Below are positions 58,154 through 64,000 of a stretch of 64,000 nucleotides of DNA, piece after piece (position 1 is the stretch's first letter; each line of letters begins with the position of its first letter). Made by a program: the position numbers and the translations under genes. Source of the stretch: Larix kaempferi (Eukaryota > Streptophyta > Pinopsida > Pinales > Pinaceae); NCBI GenBank assembly GCA_027924585.1, contig BSBM01000370.1, forward strand, positions 26,221,501 to 26,285,500. The letters run 5' to 3'. The notes below the pieces were generated by a model. The model worked only from the letters and a program-made list of their open reading frames with translations. It was not told the DNA's origin and ran no database searches.

Positions 58154-58486
58154 CCATGATTTGTGCTCACATGACTCAGTTAGACTCATTTGACTGGCCT
58201 TTGACCATTTGTGACTACTGCCACTGATTGGATGATGTATCCAATGCTATCAAAGACACACATTGAGGAGAATTCGAATGAACTTAAAGGCATTCGAATC
58301 CATTTTATTGTATTCAGTTATTATTCACTTTTCACAGTGCCAGCTTACAACTGATGTACGATACAATAGTTTTTGTCATTTCTTGTGTTAATGAGTGATT
58401 ATTGATTCAACAATTCTTCTTCTCTTTTATGTTATTCTTGAGTGAGGTTTTCTCCAGCTGTGTGATCTCTCCTGTAAATTATCACA
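58154..58486 (+). repeat. distal part of the Copia 3' LTR
   Basis: Starts CCATGATTTGTGCTCAC, aligns with the distal half of the 5' LTR (from about 51350) and ends AAATTATCACA at 58486. Confidence 0.92.
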
Positions 58487-59545
58487 TGGAGGGGAAAGAC
58501 ATATGTCCAAAAGTTGGACTACTGGGGTGTTCCATTCAGATGTACATTGTGCAAAAGAGTGGGCCATTTACACAAAAACCATCTTGGAATGATGATTTGA
58601 GGTTTGAGATGGACTGTATGGTTAAAACCTCCATTGAGGGTTTTATGGAATCAAACAAAGTGTTGGAGGAAACTACTAGAGATTCGTGTGTGTATATTTA
58701 GCATCCTCCTATCTAGACGTCTCATCCTCTTGAGCCAAGCGAATCACTACTGGTTAAGTTAAGATTAATTCCCCCCTTTCTGTATAATTCCTTGAATGAA
58801 TTGGAATTGGGTCTTTTAAAAAAATTAGAACTTACTAGGCTCGAGAAGACTGTTGTTGTTGGGGTCAAGAGAAAATTTCATAGCCCTAAAATAGTTAAGG
58901 TTAATGAGCCAATTTTGGAGATGCATGCTATTGCTAAAAACCCCTTATTATGATGAATACCTAAGTCATGTTTAACTATCCTTAGACGAAGTTTCTGTTT
59001 CAATGCCAAATAACTCAGGTCTAGATGAGTCGAGTAGGCTATCAATATAACATTCTTCTCATATTTTTTATGGTTTAGGGTTCCCGAACTTTGTAGGTGA
59101 TGGTTCTATGGATACTGAACCCTTTGGTGAGAAGTTGTTGGGTGGGAATGTCCCCATGGGGGAAAGGGTTTCAACTTCTGATTTGTTTCAGCATAATACA
59201 TTTTTCTCTACTCACGATTCCCTGCAATTGGATGTTGAGGTACTTATCACTCTAGTCCCTTCCTCTAAGGTTGTGCTTAAAAAAAACTCATCTGTAGGTC
59301 TTCTCAAGGATTTTTCCAAAAACTGATGTTGATGGGAAGGAAAAAAGTATTGATGATGGAATATTATTCACAATATTTCGAAGAATGGCACTGGAGTGTT
59401 AAAAAAAATAGGGATTTCTAAGCAAAAAGGAGCGGTGAAATAGGGATTAACTATTAATTTCTCACTGGTGAAGACTAGAAGTTCTAGAAAAATGGAGGAT
59501 GTCTCTTTCACGGATCAATTTGATGGAAATGCATACCCTACTCCC

Positions 59546-59612
59546 CTCTAGATTCGAACCTATGACCTCCTAGGAGTAAAAACATGTTCTTAATCATTAG
59601 ACCCACTTAATT
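59546..59612 (-). mobile_element. tRNA-derived SINE head (candidate)
   Basis: Minus-strand reading gives AGTGGGTCTAATGATTAAGA (plus 59589-59608, box A region) followed by ATAGGTTCGAATCTAGAG (box B, plus 59547-59562) at the spacing of a tRNA-derived SINE head. It lies at the end of the LINE ORF1 remnant. TSD not resolved; a tRNA-like fragment is the alternative. Confidence 0.5.
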
Positions 59613-59902
59613 TTTAATAATAATAATGCTATACTTTCACAGACCTGCTCAGCTTAATAGACATAATAACAAGACCCTCCTTTTATTAACCCAGATATGA
59701 TAAAAGCACCCTCCTTTCATGGACTTGGCTTGTGGAATTAGACTCTATTTACATATTTAATATTGATGCATAAAAATTTCTTCAAACCCCACAATTCAAG
59801 CTTCACTAAATTCTTAACACGTGTAAGAAAAGCTAAGAGGTTTTTTGCATAGGTAGAGAGTTGAGTAGAAAGTGAGGAATTTTTAGGATCGCATTTCTCT
59901 AT

Positions 59903-60825
59903 TGTTACGGAGAAAACATCCTATGGCTTGGGGCAGACCACCACAAACAGCTGACTACCAGAAAATGACTCAATTCCCAATGCAATGCTATATAAATGAC
60001 AATGCTAAGAAAAAATGAAGAAAATACCAACCTTCAACCGGATATTCGAAGTAGATCCCTGTTGAGCTTTCAACCGCTACACTTGAACTTGCACATTAGT
60101 ATCAACAATAAGTACAAGCAAGTGCATATAATATGTGAAAGACATTAGCATAATCAATATCATGATCCATGATATTATAGGCAAATATAACCCAATGTAA
60201 TTTAACAATATTCACAACATCAATTGGACGAGAAAATGAGTATTTCCATTAATGAATAACAAGAAGTACAATATACGACCTCTTGTCGACAACCAATCTG
60301 AACCAAGAACTGGGTCTCTCCACTTGTGCCTCCACCACTTCAATCCCCCATGCAATGGAAAACTCAAATTATGAAAGGAGTTTGGTAGGTGAACATAAGG
60401 AGTTAACAACAACAAGGATCAATGAGTGTAGACTGAAGTCACGACAAAAATCCACTAGAGTTATCTTGCTCTCTCTTTCCTCCTCCCTTCCATATCCCAT
60501 AAGAGCTTAATATATAGCCTTCCAAAGGTAAGTGAAAGGACACATCGAGGCGTTTCGGGGAAAATGGAGGGCCAAACGTCACCCTAAGACCGCTTTTTGG
60601 GAGTAAAAAGTAATTTTCTAATGATTTTTACCATTTTACTTGGGACCCGCGGGCTATAGTGGGACAGCTCGCACATATGCGGGCTAAAGTGGAATAGCTC
60701 GCGGACAAGAAGAAAAATAGGGAAAAAGTGTTTCTAAAGGACAAAAGGTGAATCTGAGTCAGTAAAATGGATCTTGAAGGCTAAAGAATGTTGATTCTCA
60801 CAAGGTGAAAAATTACGTTGTAACA
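59903..60825 (-). repeat. 3' LTR (923 bp) of the Gypsy element
   Basis: On the minus strand it begins TGTTACAACGTAA directly after the polypurine tract and ends TTTCTCCGTAACA, giving inverted termini TGTTAC/GTAACA. A TATA-like GGCTATATATTAAGC lies at about plus 60509-60523. A duplicated phrase (GGGCTAWAGTGGRAYAGCTCGC) occurs near 60650-60705. TSD cannot be tested because the other end lies outside. Confidence 0.85.
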
Positions 60826-60839
60826 GATGCCCCCTAATG

Positions 60840-62990
60840 TGTGAGGTCAGAAAATGGTGCTACGATAGCCGAAATACATTATAGATCTCAGAAGTGGAGT
60901 GATGGAGACACAACTAGAAGGAACAGTTCACTCGTCATAATACAATGATATCTCTGAGTACATGTCGGTATAGTACAACAATCTGATACAATGGCCATGA
61001 ATAGGCAGTACATAATGAATACATGTCATAGGTGATCATAGCCATAACCATCTATAGTAAGAGACGGTCTCCTACTAAAAGGAAACAACTGGTTCAAACT
61101 GGAGGTACAAACTACTGATGTCTGAGAGGTGATATCTCAGATGTAAAGTCATGATCATAAGTAGCATACTGAATGCCACTATCGCCTGGGGTCTTCTACA
61201 CAAATCATCTATGGTGCAAGTCCCATCAAGTGAATAAAAGTGTTGAAGTCGAACCTGATGTGACATCGTCTGATTACCGGTCAATGATGCATACCGTTAA
61301 TAGATGCGAGATAACCCACCAATAATGAAAATGGGCATCAAGGCACAAAGTACAATCATCAAAGTGAGAATAGATGTGTTGAAGTCAAACACTCAGATGA
61401 ATCCATCGATCAGGGGACATTGATGTATTCCCAAAATTGTTGATGGTGAGAGAACCTACCACTAATGATTGCAAGCCTCAAGGTACTCAACTGAAATCTA
61501 AGTCTCAAATTCTGGAATAAATGGGTTGAAGTCGATGGAACAAAACTCGCTGGAAGGAGGGCAATAAGGCATCCCCCATCAACCAGCAGGAGGTACCAGC
61601 TACCCTGAAATATTTGGAAGAAATCAGGTGAAACGGACTGACGCAATAAGGATGGCCGACATGCAATAGTCAAGATATATGAGGAGTGGCCGACTCTGGT
61701 TTCAGGACTTCCTTTGAACAAGAGCATGAGCAGATGGATAGACTCAGGCAGCATAGAGCCAACATAATACTGTGTGATGCAGGAGGCATCAACAAAAGGC
61801 TCCATAATGACTGGAAGCTTAACCAATCGGTGGAGTAAACTGAGAAATGAGTACAGATCCTAAGGTATGACTATAGTCATGACTCATAATGTATGGAGTG
61901 GAATGAATGCTCTGTTCAAAGGCGACACAACAACTGCCAACAATAAGAAGTAAATATTCTCCCGTTCGGATTTTTGGATATTTGATTTTTTTGGGTCTTT
62001 TTCATATTTGTAAAGCTTGAAAAAGAATAAAATTGCTTATAGTACAACAATTGAGGGAACGAGTGTCAAATAGTGAGCATACTAGTGGAACATACCTATG
62101 ATCAATGCAAGGAAGCATGTGCAAGATGTGGACACTCGGGGGGATGTTCCCTCAGGATTAAGGGTCATCAAATTATGAAAGGAAAATGAAAGCTCTGCAA
62201 GGCTCGACAGGGGAAGTGCTCAGGCACCAGGCTAATAATTGAGTAAGCGGGAGCCGGCACAAGGCTCAAGCGGTAAGCAGGATGATGCGATGCAATCACA
62301 ACTTGATACAACTGGGGGGAGTCCTTATGGGAGATGGCCAACATAACACAAAGTAGAGTATGAGTCTTTATCACAAAGTCATGGCGTAACTACGAAGGAC
62401 TCCCGATATTAAGGAAAAACATCGGCATGGGTGCCATAAGACAAAAGGGGTTCTAACTAGGGCACCCATGTTCGGAAAGGCCCTACCGCCAAATAATGAC
62501 ACTTCTAGAACAATGTGAAGGCTCCGTGTCGGTTAAGAAGCAGGGTCGCACCTAGGGTTAATGAAAATGGTCAAAGGTCAAATGTATAATGCATGTGAAA
62601 ATGTCATCTAACCTATATTCCATGTGTGAAATATACCTGTCGTAGGCGCGAAATGATAAAAAATCAACTCTTGTCGAAGAAATATGTTCAAAATACTACT
62701 CCAAGGCATTACATTAGTCCAAAACAGCTTAAAACGACAAAAACTATAGACAAGTGGGTTTCCAAAACTATAAATAGTAATAAAAATTACAAATTACAAT
62801 TCATTTTCACTATTTACCCAATTTGGAGTTTTTGGTTAGTTTTCACCTTGGATTTCAGTTGTTGATTCTAGGAGCTACGAGCTCCAGTTTTGTACCATGA
62901 GACTACCATTTTGGACATATTATTTATAAAAAGCTATGGTTCTCCGGTTCTACTATATGTGTATGTATGAATGTGTGTTTATTTGTGTGC
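60840..62990 (-). other. 3' internal region of the Gypsy element, no recognisable gene
   Basis: ORFs exist (61410-61826 of 138 codons; 61075-61284 of 69; 62168-62374 of 68, all minus) but no domain is recognised. Diverged repeats of phrases such as GTGTTGAAGTC(A/G)AAC and ATGGGTTGAAGTCGATGG at about 61240, 61378 and 61528 indicate an old ~140-150-bp tandem pattern. Plant Gypsy elements of some lineages carry an extra ORF here; I cannot show one. Confidence 0.4.
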
Positions 62991-62994
62991 TTCA

Positions 62995-63420
62995 TTATGA
63001 ATGTGACAAATGCCAATCTAGGACATAGTTAGCGTATGCATTCGATATATGATTAAAACTTCTCAGAACATGAATATATGTAATTGAAACAAAATGTCGT
63101 TCCAAGAGTCTTACCCTTAAGAATATCCATAATAATGTAGGATCCCTCACACGGTACTAACCATTCAACTGAGACACAATCAGTTGTGAATCAAGGTGGA
63201 CTTCTAAAAACTGGATACGATGCGAAATAGCATCCCGAAGTAGTTCAACCATGACACTATACTCAGCCACATTGTTGGATGTAGGACTGAGACAAGCACC
63301 TCCTGAAGACACAACAAGATGGTCAGGAGAATAAATAACCCAAGCAACAAAAGCAAGCTGCTGCGTATGACAGCTAGCACCATCCACGAACCCCAAGTAC
63401 ATAGAAGATTCCGCTGACAT
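62995..63420 (-). pseudogene. second RNase H domain, downstream of integrase
   Basis: Starts at MSAESSMYLGFVDGASCHTQQ (D of the first motif), then PTSNNVAEYSVMVELLRDA (E) and LEVHLDSQLIVSQLNG (D). An in-frame TAG at 63157-63159 replaces what is usually W, after which YRVRDPTLL and RSFNHISNAYANYVLDWHLSHS follow in the same frame to 62995 (the fourth catalytic D appears as N). This is a ribonuclease H fold of the type added to some plant Gypsy lineages. A stretch of about 110 bp between the integrase stop and this ORF begins near GTACC and ends TTGACAG, compatible with an intron. Confidence 0.75.
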
Positions 63421-63532
63421 CTGTCAACCAAACGGAAGCAAATCAGCAGACCCAAAAAACCAAAAGAAATCTAAACTACGTACATAAACAACTATACAAT
63501 AATATACAAAGGTACTAGCTCGAGCTAGAAGC

Positions 63533-64000
63533 TCAAGCATAATACAGTTTGAGGTAGAGCCCATTTCTAGGCTCCTTCAAGGCATTCCCTTCATAATCTT
63601 CTAATTCATAGGCTCCTTTTTCCAGGACATGCCTCACAATGTAAGGATCGTGCCACATGGGGTTAAACTTGCTTGCCCCCAATGGTTCCTTAGCTTGGTC
63701 ATACAAGAGGACCAAGTCACCTTCAGCATATTTTCGGGGATGGACAGACCTGTCATACTGAACCTTAACATGATGCTTATTGGCATCTATAGCCACAGCG
63801 GCATCTCGACACTGCTCGTCAAGTTGCTTAAGGTGGATCAAACGTTGCTCAATATCTGGCGTATCAGGGAGGAGCTGTATGGCTAGTTTTAGCAAAGGGA
63901 TTTCACATTCAATTGGTAAAATAGACTCCACACCGTCTACTAGCTGAAACGGTGAGAACCTGGTGGCAGTCTCAACTGCGGTTCGATATGCCCACAAAGC
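63533..64000 (-). CDS. Ty3/Gypsy integrase C-terminal part (partial)
   Basis: A 154-codon open segment entering from the right edge. It reads WAYRTAVETATRFSPFQLVDG, then ILPIECEIPLLKLAI and, after a helical region, HHVKVQYDRSVHPRKYAEGDLVLLYD and FNPMWHDPYIVRHVLEKGAYEL, ending at YLKLYYA. This is the end of the Gypsy integrase core and the C-terminal GPY/F-like DNA-binding module (here with WHDPYIV in place of WxGPYxV). No stops in this part. The catalytic DDE lies outside the window. Confidence 0.88.
   Translation of the reverse strand, partial: ALWAYRTAVETATRFSPFQLVDGVESILPIECEIPLLKLAIQLLPDTPDIEQRLIHLKQLDEQCRDAAVAIDANKHHVKVQYDRSVHPRKYAEGDLVLLYDQAKEPLGASKFNPMWHDPYIVRHVLEKGAYELEDYEGNALKEPRNGLYLKLYYA

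Larger units (their letters stand above)
50981..58486 (+). mobile_element. Copia LTR retrotransposon, integrase core deleted, with nested insertion
   Basis: 5' LTR 50981-51692 (TGTTGGAATATTC ... AAATTATCACA). 3' LTR 55436-55814 and 58154-58486, split by a nested element with TSD CCATC. The element has its own perfect TSD TGGAG at 50976-50980 and 58487-58491. The primer site TGGTATTAGA follows the 5' LTR at 51693; the tract before the 3' LTR is GCGGAGGGG. Interior order: gag, zinc knuckle, protease, GAG-pre-integrase, then directly RT and RNase H, with the integrase core missing. Frameshifts and stops occur in all domains. Related to the 2.9-kb non-autonomous element at 32831-35736. Confidence 0.95.
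50247..59326 (+). pseudogene. LINE ORF1 remnant (DUF4283 and zinc knuckle), split by Copia insertion
   Basis: Left part: 50472-50882 has WYCFTFKDEGDVLKTLDGIWICVEG, then HIWVLLPGFPLELCNQDAI and, past a stop, GHIMVEIDIRGGLFEQIEIDW, the DUF4283 and following region of plant LINE ORF1 proteins. The right part starts at 58492 directly after the TGGAG duplication: RGKDICPK, then after a frameshift LDYWGVPFRCTLCKRVGHLH, the zinc knuckle that normally comes next in ORF1. The join is exactly where the Copia sits. Beyond it, further decayed low-complexity coding runs to about 59326. No RT is found after ORF1, so the LINE is incomplete or truncated. Confidence 0.82.
59903..64000 (-). mobile_element. Ty3/Gypsy LTR retrotransposon, 3' part
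   Basis: Minus-strand element running off the right edge. From the right: C-terminal integrase (63533-63997), a second RNase H domain (62995-63420), about 2.2 kb of unassigned 3' internal sequence, polypurine tract ATTAGGGGGCATC (plus 60826-60838), and a 3' LTR 59903-60825. The 5' LTR, gag, protease, RT and most of the integrase lie outside the window. The base composition near the LTR has GC-rich spots. Confidence 0.88.

Noticed and set aside
59546-59612. A functional tRNA gene
   Set aside because: Box A and box B resemble tRNA, but I could not fold a complete cloverleaf with an acceptor stem; a SINE head fits better.

Overview
The window looks like plant nuclear DNA, most likely a conifer or other gymnosperm. 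It is AT-rich, densely packed with plant-type Copia and Ty3/Gypsy LTR retrotransposons, non-autonomous LTR elements, LINE fragments and tRNA-derived SINEs, mostly old and nested, with very few genes. The species call is an inference from this texture. No rRNA, intact tRNA, CRISPR or bacterial-type operon was seen.

Layout. 1-4.7 kb: two back-to-back LTR candidates, then a decayed Copia gag/protease region split by a 500-bp solo LTR with a perfect 5-bp target-site duplication (TSD). 4.7-7.8 kb: mostly unassigned, with a decayed ORF on the minus strand. 7.8-16.6 kb: a GC- and CpG-rich block, two direct copies of a ~230-300-bp segment, tandem repeats (263/56 bp and 157 bp), and a nearly intact pogo/Tigger-like DDE transposase ORF (DD35D), followed in the same frame by a 300-codon coiled-coil extension behind one TAG. 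16.7-19.2 kb: decayed LINE (reverse transcriptase, zf-RVT, RNase H). 20.8-21.9 kb: minus-strand Copia 3' end with LTR. 23.2-27.6 kb: the best candidate host gene, on the minus strand, built from tandemly duplicated symmetric exons encoding ~80-115-aa modules; a possible divergent exon lies upstream. 28.7-30.2 kb: ORF broken by three in-frame stops. 31.9-35.9 kb: decayed Copia gag/protease split by a young 2.9-kb non-autonomous LTR element. 36.6-39.4 kb: LTR element with only a Ty3-type protease, its 5' LTR split by a SINE. 42.0-46.3 kb: a second, damaged copy of the 23-27 kb gene, lacking its promoter and first exon and carrying a seven-unit 209-bp array in an intron. 46.9-49.6 kb: decayed ORF and a 1378-bp solo LTR. 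50.2-59.6 kb: a three-layer nest (LINE ORF1, then Copia, then a small coiled-coil-coding LTR element), both insertions with perfect TSDs. 59.9-64 kb: 3' half of a Ty3/Gypsy element whose integrase is followed by a second RNase H.

The parts most worth following are the exon-module gene and its duplicate, the transposase with the stop-separated coiled-coil domain, the non-autonomous/autonomous Copia pair, and the small LTR element that carries a coiled-coil protein instead of gag-pol. Boundaries with TSDs were read directly from the sequence; family names come from motifs recognised by eye, without database searches.
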